From: JAHQVK01 sp039819565
GTDB taxonomy: Bacteria > Myxococcota > Kuafuiibacteriia > Kuafuiibacteriales > Kuafuiibacteriaceae
Assembly (NCBI GenBank): GCA_039819565.1
Contig: JBCBRU010000540.1
Coordinates: forward strand, 1 to 6,191
DNA: 6,191 nucleotides
Direction of reading: 5' to 3'
Positions 6,015 through 6,191 of this stretch are shown piece by piece. The notes beneath the pieces are model-generated. The model saw nothing but the letters and a program-made list of their open reading frames with translations. It searched no databases and was not told the origin of the DNA. The translations under genes were made by a program, and so were the position numbers. Within the stretch, counting starts at the first letter, position 1. Every line of letters begins with the position of its first letter.

Positions 6015-6191
6015 CTAAACTCCCGGGTCGACCCCGGTGAGCTCGATGCTCAACTTCCACAGGCGGCGCGCCTTATCCCGGTCACGGCTGGCCCGGCTAG
6101 ACCGTACCTGACGCGCTGGCCCCGACGTCTCATTCCATGCTCCCGGCCCGAAGTATTGGCCGCCCTCAACCCCCTCCGCGGTGGCCGCGAG
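6015..6191 (-). CDS. Short-chain dehydrogenase/reductase, C-terminal end only
   Basis: The minus-strand frame from the window edge is open for 58 codons and stops at TAG (6017-6015). It carries two blocks typical of the C-terminus of classical SDR enzymes related to retinol/protochlorophyllide-type reductases: GGQYFGPGAWNE, matching the usual G-x-Y-F/Y-G-P motif, and ARRLWKLSIELTGV, matching the closing R-L-W-x-x-S-x-x-L-T-G-V helix. The Rossmann GxxxGxG motif and the catalytic Tyr-x-x-x-Lys lie outside the window, so substrate and cofactor cannot be judged. Composition is GC-rich, unlike the gene that follows it 24 bases downstream. Identification rests on a short tail, but both motifs are in the right order and place. 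Confidence 0.8.
   Translation of the reverse strand, partial: LAATAEGVEGGQYFGPGAWNETSGPARQVRSSRASRDRDKARRLWKLSIELTGVDPGV

Overview
This is a high-GC bacterial window; one nuoM row checked by eye has 40 G/C in 60 bases. It carries the end of a respiratory complex I locus plus unrelated single genes. The complex I genes and the outer-membrane-type barrel protein point to a Gram-negative, respiring bacterium. GC content, gene style and the uncharacterised exported proteins would suit a myxobacterial or deltaproteobacterial lineage, but that placement is inference and I see no diagnostic marker for it.

Layout, left to right. Bases 2-793 (+) hold a beta-hydroxyacid dehydrogenase of the 3-hydroxyisobutyrate dehydrogenase / GLYR family, cut off at its N-terminus by the window edge. 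Two bases further on, a leftward block ends. In transcription order that block is nuoM (4510 to 2903), nuoN (2903 to 1416) and a small exported beta-barrel-like protein (1419 to 796). Its members are joined by 1-base and 4-base overlaps, so they are very probably one transcript with coupled translation. NuoM and NuoN are two of the three large antiporter-like proton-pumping subunits of NADH:quinone oxidoreductase, and all the key buried Lys/Glu residues are present in both. nuoL, the usual neighbour upstream of nuoM, is absent: a 96-base gap leads instead to a divergent gene (4607-5347, +) for an exported or membrane protein of unknown function.

After a 130-base intergenic region comes a leftward gene (5990 to 5478) for a small cysteine-containing protein of unknown function. 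It is markedly AT-richer than everything around it (26-31 G/C per 60 bases in three rows checked), which suggests horizontal acquisition. The window ends inside a leftward gene (stop at 6015), visible only as its last 58 codons, which match the C-terminal tail of a short-chain dehydrogenase/reductase.

I found no RNA genes, CRISPR arrays, insertion sequences or clear repeats. I do not see a convincing new multi-gene system. The most notable points are the nuoMN pair without nuoL, the barrel protein coupled to nuoN, and the AT-rich orphan gene.
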